The notes under the pieces are model-generated. The model did not search any database. It saw nothing but the letters and a program-made list of their open reading frames with translations, and was not told the DNA's origin. A DNA stretch of 44,100 bases, taken from the NCBI GenBank assembly GCA_017411805.1, contig JAFQPI010000067.1, forward strand, positions 1-44,100, read 5' to 3'. Position numbers and translations under genes: made by a program. This document shows, piece by piece, positions 17,201-24,031 of this stretch; position 1 is the stretch's first letter, and the number at the start of each line of letters is the position of its first letter. This DNA is from Clostridia bacterium. Lineage in GTDB: Bacteria > Bacillota > Clostridia > Oscillospirales > CAG-272.

Positions 17201-17660
17201 TCCCGCAGGCAATATCCATTCCGTACCGATTGAAGTTATTCTTCCCATGGGCGGTGCTATTGCCGAGATTTCCGTAGTTTACAATGAAAATGACGGTTAT
17301 TATCATATGAACAGTAAGGATGGTCCCATTCTTTATGTTCGGATAAATAAGGCGTCGAGTTACCAGGCAGCGTTTTCAACAATTATTGAGGCGGGCGGAA
17401 ATATCGGACGTTACATCTATGATGATCAAGGCAATTTCATCAAGAAAGAGGCCTATAATCAGGCGTTTGGCATATATAAAGAGGTTGCAGATGCCCAGCA
17501 TGGCGTTGTACCTCTTGACCACGATCTGGTTTACATCCTCAAGAGCCTTGAGGGATGCGGTTGGTATGACGTTGATTCGCACAACTGTATCTTTGCTGAT
17601 GACGGAGTTTACGTAATGCCTTATAACGCTTGGCTCTTTGCTTGCGTTTACTTTGATTGA
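14214..17660 (+). CDS. Lipoprotein with long array of cysteine-rich 41-residue repeats
   Basis: A 1148-residue lipoprotein: lipobox FVSC (Cys25), then a Thr/Glu/Pro linker to about 120. Cysteine-rich repeats follow from about 125 to 770. Units have the form C-T-E-T-G-L-T-x-G-x-H-C-S-V-C-N, then about 12 residues ending P-A-K-G-H, so three Cys and one or two His per unit; related units of this type occur in many large surface proteins of gut Clostridia and their function is not known to me. A Cna-B-like beta domain (about 780-865) and a final domain with NENDGYYH (about 1018-1148) shared with the upstream protein complete it. Metal binding by the CxxC/His set is possible but unproven. Confidence 0.85.
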   Translation: MKNIRFLLTLLAVFLICASIAFVSCNDAGEETTELPDSSSEVSDAPGGDETTVSPEGTDEPTKAPETTDEPTAEVTTKPTPDNTTEEITTEETTAEITTEAPGVTTEAPEVTTEAPEETTEPPHVHSFGAWNTVKTATCTEEGISERTCVCGEKETAPIAKTEHYGDTWIYDKHPSCTEDGSRHIECLVCKAILSTETLPALGHVEGDWIIDAAPTCTESGSQHIECSVCKATVKTEAIPATGHIDGSWIIDKEATANETGSKHLECAKCKVTLKTEVIPATPHVPGEWIVSKEPTCTETGSRYRTCINCGETVDTEVISAKGHVEVVDEGKSATCTLTGLTSGIHCSVCNTVIKAQEVIPAIGHVEMYIPAVIPTCTETGLTEGKYCSVCNSTLTSQETVPAKGHMPAIDPAKDATCTETGLTEGAHCLICNEVLTAQTTIPAKGHVSAIDPAKDATCTETGLTEGAHCSVCKVVLTAQDTVPAKGHVSAIDPAKDATCTETGLTEGSRCSVCNVVLTAQEIVPAKGHQSVNDPAKDATCTETGLTAGSHCSVCNEVITAQEIVPAKGHQSVTEPAKDATCTETGLTAGSHCSVCNEVLSAQEIVPAKGHQSATDPAKDATCTETGLTSGAHCSVCNVVLTAQEIVPAKGHQSVTDPAKDATCTETGLTAGSHCSVCNTVLTAQEETPAKGHTEIEIPAKPATCTESGLTAGKKCSVCNAVTVSQKKVLAKGHQDGEWIIDKQPTLTETGSKHQVCLICGITIKTETIPVLEPEKIEYTVTILDGYGNPVSGIKVSFMSAGKVVAEDKTDATGKAVVSLAEGDYEAIPEPTSGSYSADSVKLTASAPSGKIMVISKASNPIYDYPDDVNGVYVVSVGSVIVPVKKDEMRYFFFEPKEGAYYRVYTDSAKVEVGYYGMRMFVSETNSGTMLDNGVMELKVLRTSVGVVLVIGLKSTSSAVDECTLTIEKYADIDIQIEELDYQQYQLSGTPQKTETPAGNIHSVPIEVILPMGGAIAEISVVYNENDGYYHMNSKDGPILYVRINKASSYQAAFSTIIEAGGNIGRYIYDDQGNFIKKEAYNQAFGIYKEVADAQHGVVPLDHDLVYILKSLEGCGWYDVDSHNCIFADDGVYVMPYNAWLFACVYFD
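15426..16286 (+). repeat. Seven near-identical 123-base in-frame repeats
   Basis: Units begin with GGACAC or GGACAT at 15426, 15549, 15672, 15795, 15918, 16041 and 16164. Period is exactly 123 bases (41 codons). They differ by scattered single-base changes, so copy number could change by recombination. More diverged units of the same kind lie on both sides within the gene. Confidence 0.92.
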
Positions 17661-17661
17661 T

Positions 17662-17713
17662 CTATAATAACAAAACTCCGATGCTTCGGCATCGGAGTTT
17701 TGTTATTATATAG
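17662..17713. terminator. Bidirectional terminator with UUCG loop
   Basis: A 21-base-pair stem (17664-17684 with 17689-17709) closed by TTCG. It ends the plus-strand lipoprotein operon (stop at 17660) and the minus-strand folC transcript. The folC stop codon (17706-17708) lies inside the stem. Confidence 0.95.
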
Positions 17714-18968
17714 TCTGAACGATCTCGCAATACATGTATAGCGAGCCGAGGCAGACAAGCGGAGTGCCGCTGTCTTGGGCAAATTTCTTTGCATCGTCGA
17801 GTGCGGATGCGACGCTGTCATATGAAGTGGCGGTTATCCCGACACCATCGAGAACTTTTGCGTATTCATCTGCGGGAAGAGCGCGTGGATTGGCGGGAGT
17901 GATCGTAAAGGCACGGTCGGAGATCTCGGCAAATTTCCTTGAAATGTAATTGTAATCCTTGTCCTTCATAACACCCGTGAGAACTGCGACTTTTTGATCA
18001 CCAAAATAGCGTTTGATGCTCTCTACGGCAGTTTCTATTCCCTCCGGGTTGTGCGCACCGTCAAAAATTATGAGCGGATCGCGCGAGATGATCTCGAACC
18101 TTGCGGGCCAGCAAGCGGCAAGAAGCCCTTCTCGGACGGCTTTATCGGGTACGACCAAACCCTTGCCCTTGAGTATTTCGACGGCACAGAGGACGTTTGC
18201 AGCGTTTTGAGGTTGATAAAGACCGAGCAGGGGAAGGCGGAGTTCTTTGTATTCACGATAATTGAATATACTTCCCGAAAGATCGGAGGAGAGGATATCA
18301 AGGCTTGACTTGTCTGCAAAATGATAATCCGCACCCATTTCGTCGGCCTTGATTTTGATGACGTTCTCAACGCTCTTTGAGTTGCCGCCGAATAAGACGG
18401 AACCGCCTTTTTTAATAATTCCCGCCTTTTCAGCCGCGATCTTTTCGACCGTGTCTCCGAGGAAGGCAGTATGATCAAGCGAGATGCCGGTTATGACCGA
18501 GAGGAGGGAAGAATCGATGATATTCGTGGAATCAAGTCTGCCTCCCATTCCCGCTTCGAGAATAACGAAGTCACATTTCTTTCTCTTGAAAAATTCAAAA
18601 CCAATAGCCGTGATCAGCTCAAATTCGGTAGGTTTGTCCTCCATCGAATCGGCATATGGCTTGACGAATTCGGTGATCTCGGCAAGATCTTCGTCGGAGA
18701 TATTTTCGCCGCAGAACTGCATTCTCTCGTTGAAGACCTTGATATAGGGCGAGGTGAAGAGCCCCGTCTTGTAGCCCGCGTGGCGGAGTACCGAGTCGAG
18801 CATTGAGCAGAACGAGCCCTTGCCGTTCGTTCCCGCAACGTGGATGAATCTGAGCTCCTTCTGCGGATCGCCGAGCTTTTTGCAGAGCGCGGAGATACGC
18901 TCAAGTCCGGGCTTAGTAAAGGTCCAGCAGATTGAATGGATATATTCGAGTGCCTCTTGATATGTCAT
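17706..18968 (-). CDS. folC: Dihydrofolate synthase / folylpolyglutamate synthase
   Basis: A 420-residue Mur-ligase-family enzyme that adds glutamate to dihydropteroate or folates in the cytoplasm, which traps folate in the cell. The P-loop is HVAGTNGKGSF (about residues 43-53). Further family motifs are FTSPYIKVFNERM, EAGMGGRLDSTN, SLDHTAFLGDT and the C-terminal FDGAHNPEGI. Length matches the family. It starts 4 bases after the folT stop, and its ribosome binding site GAGGTGA overlaps the end of folT, so the two are made together: uptake followed by retention of folate. Confidence 0.96.
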   Translation of the reverse strand: MTYQEALEYIHSICWTFTKPGLERISALCKKLGDPQKELRFIHVAGTNGKGSFCSMLDSVLRHAGYKTGLFTSPYIKVFNERMQFCGENISDEDLAEITEFVKPYADSMEDKPTEFELITAIGFEFFKRKKCDFVILEAGMGGRLDSTNIIDSSLLSVITGISLDHTAFLGDTVEKIAAEKAGIIKKGGSVLFGGNSKSVENVIKIKADEMGADYHFADKSSLDILSSDLSGSIFNYREYKELRLPLLGLYQPQNAANVLCAVEILKGKGLVVPDKAVREGLLAACWPARFEIISRDPLIIFDGAHNPEGIETAVESIKRYFGDQKVAVLTGVMKDKDYNYISRKFAEISDRAFTITPANPRALPADEYAKVLDGVGITATSYDSVASALDDAKKFAQDSGTPLVCLGSLYMYCEIVQTI

Positions 18969-18972
18969 TTGA

Positions 18973-19515
18973 TCACCTCGTGAATTTTTTGAATGCCTTG
19001 TGCCTGAAGATCAGGCAAAGAAAGAATGATTCGATCGCACTGATTACCGCGTAGGTCGGAAGTCTGTAGAGAAGGAGCATGCCATACGACATGTTGTAAT
19101 ACGCGAAAATGCCGAATGTCTTGACAATGATCGAGCCGATAAGATGCGCGGCAATGACCGAAATTATGATCCTTGCATTACCTTTTTTCTTAATTATATA
19201 ATTGGAAACGAGACCGCTTGTGACACCTACGAGTGCCGCACCAAGCGTGACTATCGGCGAGATGGCAAAGCTCTGCGTCGAGAGAAAATAGCTGACCATA
19301 TCCGAGACGATACCTACGGCGCTTCCGACTGCGGGTCCGAAAAGGATACCGGAGAGGATGATGGGAAAATTCTCAAAGGTGACGCGGAAAAGTCCGTTCC
19401 CGAAGTTGAGAAAATTCTTGCAAAGGATGCCGATGACGACGCTGAGCGCGCCGAGCATCGCGGCTGTGGTGAGGATGCGGACGTTGCGCAACCCTTTTTC
19501 TTTTTTTGTTGACAT
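18973..19515 (-). CDS. folT: ECF transporter folate-binding S component
   Basis: A 180-residue integral membrane protein with about six helices, the S component that binds folate and docks onto shared ECF energy-coupling proteins. Features are an N-terminal basic stretch, then VRILTTAAMLGALSVVIGIL and a GLFRVTFENFPIILSGILFGP segment typical of FolT-like proteins. I set the start at 19515 because AAAGGAGGA lies 7 bases upstream; an in-frame TTG 21 bases earlier lies ahead of that site. The THF riboswitch upstream and folC downstream support folate as substrate. Confidence 0.92.
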   Translation of the reverse strand: MSTKKEKGLRNVRILTTAAMLGALSVVIGILCKNFLNFGNGLFRVTFENFPIILSGILFGPAVGSAVGIVSDMVSYFLSTQSFAISPIVTLGAALVGVTSGLVSNYIIKKKGNARIIISVIAAHLIGSIIVKTFGIFAYYNMSYGMLLLYRLPTYAVISAIESFFLCLIFRHKAFKKFTR

Positions 19516-19584
19516 AGAAAAATCCTCCTTTCGCAAACAGTCTGACTGCGCGGCGGGAGGAAATAGTTATAGATTTCCCGTAGC

Positions 19585-19680
19585 AACAGCGGGATGCGGA
19601 AGACCTTGGGCGAACGTATCTTATTCCACGCGGCAACTCCCCGTCCGAGCGTTTTTTGACACAAGGTATCCTACTCTGTT
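19585..19680 (-). ncRNA. Tetrahydrofolate (THF) riboswitch upstream of folT
   Basis: Minus-strand leader. P1 pairs AACAG (19680-19676) with CTGTT (19589-19585). It is followed by the conserved AGTAGG and closed by TTCCGCATCCCG just before the 3' side of P1, matching the family pattern GAGUAG...GCAUCCGCUC. P2 is ACCTTG/CAAGGT. The central arms fit the family less well by eye. Downstream, a TCCTCC stretch (19557-19562 on the plus strand as GGAGGA) can pair with the GGAGGA of the folT ribosome binding site, so control of translation is likely. Confidence 0.75.
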
Positions 19681-19692
19681 CACAATACAAAT

Positions 19693-19721
19693 ATTATATA
19701 CCTTTTTTCTTCTTTTTTCAA
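19693..19721 (-). promoter_or_regulatory. Promoter of folT-folC
   Basis: Minus strand: TTGAAA (19721-19716), 17-base spacer, TATAAT (19698-19693). The start site would fall a few bases before the riboswitch P1 stem. Confidence 0.85.
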
Positions 19722-19739
19722 GACCTTTGAGGAAAAAAC

Positions 19740-19768
19740 TTGACAAAATTTCCGCTTTGTGATATAAT
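19740..19768 (+). promoter_or_regulatory. Consensus promoter of queT
   Basis: TTGACA at 19740-19745 and TATAAT at 19763-19768 with a 17-base spacer. The expected start site is at about 19775, exactly where the preQ1 aptamer begins. Confidence 0.92.
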
Positions 19769-19774
19769 ACCCGC

Positions 19775-19816
19775 GGTGAGTTCGAAACCATCCTCACCTA
19801 AATAAAAACTATGGAG
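19775..19816 (+). ncRNA. PreQ1-I riboswitch upstream of queT
   Basis: P1 is GGTGAG (19775-19780) with CTCACC (19793-19798), and the loop is TTCGAAACCATC. An A-rich tail TAAATAAAAACT follows. The loop CCAT can pair with ATGG (19811-19814) to form the H-type pseudoknot typical of this class. That ATGG overlaps the ribosome binding site GGAG (19813-19816), so ligand binding should hide it and shut off translation of the queuosine-precursor transporter. Confidence 0.9.
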
Positions 19817-19823
19817 AATTCAA

Positions 19824-20318
19824 ATGCGTACTCAAAACAAAAACCACACCCGCCGTCTGTGCGAGACGGCACTTATCGCGGCAATTTACGTTGTTTTCAC
19901 ATACCTTTGCGCGGCAATAGGTATGAGCAGCGGCGCAATACAGTTCAGATTCTCGGAGGCACTCTGCTTTCTTGCTGTGTTTACACCCGCCGCGGTTCCC
20001 GGAGTCGCTCTCGGTTGCTTTATGGCAAACCTACTGACGGGATGTGCCCTTTGGGACATCGTCTTCGGAAGCCTTGCAAGCCTTGTCGGAATGATCGGCT
20101 TCGGACTTCTCAAGAAGCATCCATATCTCGCGCCAATTCCATACGCGCTTGCGAATATGATCGTGATTCCTTTCGTGGTAAAGATCGTGTACGGCGCCCC
20201 CGAGGCATTGCCTCTCATATTCCTGACGGTCGGAATCGGCGAGATCGTTTCCGTCTTCGGCTTCGGAATCCCGCTTTATCTGATACTTAAAAAGCATCAA
20301 AAACATTTGTTCAAATAA
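19824..20318 (+). CDS. queT: QueT-family queuosine precursor ECF transporter S component
   Basis: A 164-residue membrane protein of the QueT family, a predicted preQ1 or queuine importer S component that works with ECF energy-coupling subunits. Helix 1 (TALIAAIYVVFTYLCAAIG) and SGAIQFRFSEALCFLAVFTP are family hallmarks, together with GCFMANLLTGCALWDIVFGSLAS. The start at 19824 uses the GGAG inside the preQ1 riboswitch; an overlapping frame from 19811 is a shadow. No ECF A1, A2 or T genes are in the window, so it presumably shares a distant module, as FolT does. Confidence 0.95.
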   Translation: MRTQNKNHTRRLCETALIAAIYVVFTYLCAAIGMSSGAIQFRFSEALCFLAVFTPAAVPGVALGCFMANLLTGCALWDIVFGSLASLVGMIGFGLLKKHPYLAPIPYALANMIVIPFVVKIVYGAPEALPLIFLTVGIGEIVSVFGFGIPLYLILKKHQKHLFK

Positions 20319-20319
20319 G

Positions 20320-20357
20320 AAAAAAGCAGATCCTTTGGCTTCGGGATCTGCTTTTTT
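20320..20357. terminator. Bidirectional terminator between queT and the ABC permease gene
   Basis: Stem AAAAAAGCAGATCC / GGATCTGCTTTTTT with a 10-base loop, directly after the queT stop and 3 bases before the end of the minus-strand permease gene. Confidence 0.93.
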
Positions 20358-20360
20358 GCG

Positions 20361-20987
20361 TTAAAGTTCTCTATTTTTATAAAAGACGATAGAAAGATAC
20401 CAGGAGAGAGCGAATATGCCGATGCCGATGAGGCATACGATCGGCAATACTCCGAAAAGATTTATTTCCTGCTCGGTCGATTCCGTCATTAATTGAGAGG
20501 CAGCAACGCTTCCTCCACAGACGATTCCGACCATAACGTAATAAGCAAGTCTGCCTTTTTCAACGCCGTATTTGAACATAAAAGGAAGATTTATTGATGA
20601 TGAGATAAGCGACATTGTTAGAATAAGCATCATAAAGACGCCAAAAGCTTCTGTTGAAAACGTGCCGTTTGAAATCATAACTGCCGCGTGCGCAATGCCT
20701 ATTGATACAATGATTGTTCCCTGTGCTATGAGACCTATAATATATTTGCCGCTTACGATCTGCGCGCGCGAGTAAGGTAAAGTATCGCTGTATTGGATCC
20801 ATCTGCTTCTTTCATCGTATGCAAGAATGTTGGTGGGGATCATTCCGCCGAGCATAGCGGGATAAAAGGTGAAAAACAGATTATCTGGAGAGGCAAGAGA
20901 TAACAGCAAGAATAAAAATGATATGATAATATTTGATCTGCAGTATTTTGCCGTCATATAGAGGTCTTTGATAATAAGTCCCTTCAT
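20361..20987 (-). CDS. ABC-2 type transporter permease
   Basis: A 208-residue membrane protein with about six helices. It starts MKGLIIKDLYMTAKY, as in the ABC2_membrane_5 group of small permeases encoded next to YtrA-type regulators, and contains the cytoplasmic loop YDERSRWIQYSDTLPYSRAQIV that such permeases use to touch the ATPase. It begins right after the ATPase stop codon, behind AAAGGAGG. Substrate unknown; relatives often act in export or in resistance to cell-envelope drugs. Confidence 0.85.
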   Translation of the reverse strand: MKGLIIKDLYMTAKYCRSNIIISFLFLLLSLASPDNLFFTFYPAMLGGMIPTNILAYDERSRWIQYSDTLPYSRAQIVSGKYIIGLIAQGTIIVSIGIAHAAVMISNGTFSTEAFGVFMMLILTMSLISSSINLPFMFKYGVEKGRLAYYVMVGIVCGGSVAASQLMTESTEQEINLFGVLPIVCLIGIGIFALSWYLSIVFYKNREL

Positions 20988-21830
20988 TTATTTTGCCTCC
21001 TTTACCATTAGCAGAAAGAGCTCTTCTATGCTTATCGGACTGATTTTGAAATCTTCGGGTACTTTATCGCGCAATACTATTGTCTCGATGCCGTAAGGCG
21101 TTACCTTGGTGTGCTTGATCGAAGTAAGGTCGAGTGCCGAGAGCTGTTCGGGTGTGCAATGTACGATTCCGTATTTTGAAAGAAGCACGTCCTTTTCCTC
21201 GCAGAGAAGCAGCTTTCCTTCGTGCAAAAACGCAATATAGTCGCAAAGCTTTTCAAGGTCGCTTACTATATGAGATGATATGAGGATCGAGTGGTTTTCA
21301 TCCCTTGTGAAATCGTAGAACATTTCTACAACTTCATCGCGAACAACGGGATCAAGTCCGCTTGTTGCTTCGTCGAGCAGGAGAAGCTTAGCACCGTGTG
21401 ACATCGCAATGGCAATGCCGAGCTTCATCTTCATACCGCGCGAAAATTCCTTGAAGGACTTGTTATCGGGAAGAGAGAGCTTGGCAAGCAGACGTTCAAA
21501 TTTTTCCTTATCCCAGTTTTTGAATGTATGCTTCATGATCTTGCCGACTTGCTTTGTATTGAGGCATTCGGGAAGACCTACTTCATCCATAACAACGCCA
21601 ATATCCTCCTTTGCAAGAACGATGTTTTTTTCGTTGTCCTCGCCAAGGATCTTTATGCTTCCGCGGTCCTTGTGAATGATATCGAGTATCAGCTTTATCG
21701 TTGTGCTCTTGCCCGCTCCGTTTTCGCCGATAAGACCCATAATGCATCCGCTCGGCAAAGTGAGATTTAGGTTATCAAGACGGAAATCCTTAAAGGATTT
21801 GGTCAGATTTTTTATTTCAAGTGCATTCAT
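20988..21830 (-). CDS. ABC transporter ATP-binding protein
   Basis: A 280-residue ATPase. Walker A is GENGAGKST (about residues 36-44), the signature is FSRGMKMKL (a common variant in this subfamily), Walker B is LLLLDEATSGLDP, and the H-loop is SSHIVSDLE. It powers the permease encoded immediately downstream. The ATG overlaps the stop of the GntR-family regulator by 4 bases (21827-21830), so regulator, ATPase and permease form one unit. Confidence 0.95.
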   Translation of the reverse strand: MNALEIKNLTKSFKDFRLDNLNLTLPSGCIMGLIGENGAGKSTTIKLILDIIHKDRGSIKILGEDNEKNIVLAKEDIGVVMDEVGLPECLNTKQVGKIMKHTFKNWDKEKFERLLAKLSLPDNKSFKEFSRGMKMKLGIAIAMSHGAKLLLLDEATSGLDPVVRDEVVEMFYDFTRDENHSILISSHIVSDLEKLCDYIAFLHEGKLLLCEEKDVLLSKYGIVHCTPEQLSALDLTSIKHTKVTPYGIETIVLRDKVPEDFKISPISIEELFLLMVKEAK

Positions 21831-22204
21831 TCTTCTTCCTCCATAATAAACGTTATCATTTCGATGATATCCGATCGGCTTAGATTGCAGGATGCCGCAA
21901 GCGATGCGATATCTTCAATATGCTTTTCGATTTTTTTGAGATTTTCTTCGCGCAAAAGCTCGGTGTTTTTCGGGGCAACGTAGCACCCCTTCCCGGGAAG
22001 AGTGTAGATGAAGCCTTCTTTTTCAAGCTCCTCATATGCGTGCTTTGTGGTGATAAAGCTGATGTGCAGGTCTTTTGCAAGCCCCCGTATCGATGGGAGC
22101 ATATCGTTTTCCTTGAGCTCTCCGCTTATTATTTGGCTTTTTATCTGCGAATAGATCTGATTGTAGATCGGTTCACCGCTTTTTGTGTCAATAAGAACTG
22201 TCAC
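21827..22204 (-). CDS. GntR-family transcriptional regulator, YtrA subfamily
   Basis: A 125-residue regulator: a winged helix of the GntR type (GEPIYNQIYSQIKSQIISGELKENDMLPSIR at the start, LAKDLHISFITTKHAYEELEKEGF as the recognition part) and only a short C-terminal helical tail, as in YtrA. I set the start at the GTG at 22204 behind GGAGGTG; the longer reading to 22264 would cross the promoter. YtrA-type proteins usually repress their own operon until an envelope stress or ligand appears. A palindrome at 22225-22236 is the likely binding site. Confidence 0.92.
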   Translation of the reverse strand: MTVLIDTKSGEPIYNQIYSQIKSQIISGELKENDMLPSIRGLAKDLHISFITTKHAYEELEKEGFIYTLPGKGCYVAPKNTELLREENLKKIEKHIEDIASLAASCNLSRSDIIEMITFIMEEEE

Positions 22205-22224
22205 GTAATCACCTCCGTTACAAC

Positions 22225-22264
22225 TGTATATATACATTATACACGGCAATAACACATTTGTCAA
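22225..22264 (-). promoter_or_regulatory. Promoter and palindromic operator of the gntR-ABC operon
   Basis: Minus strand: TTGACA (22264-22259), 17-base spacer, TATAAT (22241-22236). A perfect 12-base palindrome TGTATATATACA (22225-22236) abuts the -10 box on the downstream side, the position expected of a repressor site for the GntR protein made from this transcript. Confidence 0.85.
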
Positions 22265-22336
22265 TAGGTTCTTGAAAAAACAGGACGGAAAATTGAAATT
22301 TCCGTCCTAAATATAATAATTATCGTGAAAAATTGA

Positions 22337-24013
22337 TCACTTGATTGTACAGCAGAACTCCCGTACGCCGTCCTTCAGCTTGAAATCCATGAAGTAGCAA
22401 TGATTTCTTTCGCTGCTTTCCACGCCGATTTCAAGATCGCATACGTTAGGATCAAATTCGATCACCGTATCTTCGACTGAAAGAACACCGTTTTCGTACG
22501 TAGGTTTAATGAGAGAGACAAGTCGCTCGACGATCTCGCCGTCTCCTGAATAGACGAATTTATCCGTCAGGATGATGCTGTCTTCGGTGAAGGAGAATGA
22601 GCGGTGAATACTCTCAAGTCCGTCGCAATTATATGCTCCGGCGATATCGGTAGAGAATATTCCGTCGTCAAATTTTGTTCCGACAGCCGCGTATTCTTTG
22701 CCGAATTCCTGCAATTTACCGTCAACGATAGGTACGCTGTGACTGCGCGAGGAGCATTCGAGGATCGAGTACCTCGTATTTTTGTCAAAATACTGACGTG
22801 AATATACACCGGCACCCGGATCAGTAATGATCTGCTTGCCATTTTTGGCGTAAATAAAGCTGCCGACATCGTTGTTGTTGTGGTGCTCGTTGTTGTTTCC
22901 GCCCTTGGCAGCAAAGCCGTAGGAGGGTGTACGCTTGATGAACCATTCGGATTCCTCGGCGTAGTATTCGGCGGATACGGTATCGTCTGCGGGATCGTTG
23001 TAATAATCCTCATTCAACCATAGAATCGAGCGCAGATGCAGGCAGTAGCGCCCGCAACTGTCGTAATTATAGGAGAATTTCGGGTGATATACGACTACCT
23101 CATCGGGATAGAGCGACTTGAGATAATGGCAGAGACCGATATGATAGCTCAAATGTCTTCCGCCGTCCGCAAAGCTTACGCAGGTATTGCCCGAAAGGAA
23201 CATCTTCTGAATGAAGGACGAAACCTTTCTGACCTTTTCATTCTTGAACCAATCGATCCTGCCGCCCGTAAAGGTCTTGAGCATATCGGCGTAGACCGTG
23301 AAGAATCCGAAGCCGTAATGCCAGTAGCCGCATCCTTCAATGCAGATTCCGTCGTTCTCGAAGCCCGAGAGATAATATTCCATCGACTTATTCCAACGGT
23401 CGATGAGTGTTTCCGCGAGATCGGGACGCTGGATCATAAACGCGCCCGCGACAGAGCCCGTGCAGACCGCGGTCCAGTTGTTCGTGCCGTGCTCCCACCA
23501 TTTGTATTCGGGAACGGCAAGGAAGGGCGTGAATATTCTTCTCTCTGTCTCAACCTTGATTCTGTCAACGATCAGAGGATCGAGTCTGTCGCCAAGCAGC
23601 GCATAGATCTCGCTGAGCGCAAAGCCCGTCTCGGACGCAAAGAGGTCGATCTTGCAGTTGTTGTTTGTCTCAAGCTTTCCCTGATGCGCGGGGAGGCACC
23701 AGGTGTATTCGTCGCAAATGGCGTATATCTCGTCCATAAGACGGACGAGGTATTTTTCCTCCTCGGGATAAATCAGCGCGAGGATAGAAGCGGCACTTAT
23801 GGCGAGGCGGCGCGGAAAATAGATCGATTCATATACGCCGCGGTTTCCCGTTTCCCAATAGAGCTTGAAATCGCTGTATCGGAAGGTCTCGCGCGGCTTG
23901 GTGCAATGAGCCTCCCAAAGCGCGAAAAGCTCGTCGCGTAACTTTTTGAAGCAATCCGCTTCTCTGATTTTTTTGATAAATACGGGATCTTTAAGCTTAG
24001 AATAAATCTCCAT
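22337..24013 (-). CDS. Heparinase II/III-family protein
   Basis: A 558-residue protein. The first about 330 residues are helical, an (alpha/alpha) toroid with KWWEHGTNNWTAVCTGSV and EGCGYWHYG. The C-terminal part is a beta-sheet domain with NNNEHHNNNDVGSFIYAKNG, matching the Heparinase II/III motif in which His and Asn residues surround the sugar cleft. Family members are polysaccharide lyases acting on uronate-containing glycans. No signal peptide is visible, so the substrate may be an imported oligosaccharide. It starts 18 bases after ymdB. Lyase activity and substrate are inferred from family only. Confidence 0.82.
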   Translation of the reverse strand: MEIYSKLKDPVFIKKIREADCFKKLRDELFALWEAHCTKPRETFRYSDFKLYWETGNRGVYESIYFPRRLAISAASILALIYPEEEKYLVRLMDEIYAICDEYTWCLPAHQGKLETNNNCKIDLFASETGFALSEIYALLGDRLDPLIVDRIKVETERRIFTPFLAVPEYKWWEHGTNNWTAVCTGSVAGAFMIQRPDLAETLIDRWNKSMEYYLSGFENDGICIEGCGYWHYGFGFFTVYADMLKTFTGGRIDWFKNEKVRKVSSFIQKMFLSGNTCVSFADGGRHLSYHIGLCHYLKSLYPDEVVVYHPKFSYNYDSCGRYCLHLRSILWLNEDYYNDPADDTVSAEYYAEESEWFIKRTPSYGFAAKGGNNNEHHNNNDVGSFIYAKNGKQIITDPGAGVYSRQYFDKNTRYSILECSSRSHSVPIVDGKLQEFGKEYAAVGTKFDDGIFSTDIAGAYNCDGLESIHRSFSFTEDSIILTDKFVYSGDGEIVERLVSLIKPTYENGVLSVEDTVIEFDPNVCDLEIGVESSERNHCYFMDFKLKDGVREFCCTIK

Positions 24014-24031
24014 AGCCGTTCTCCTTCGTAG

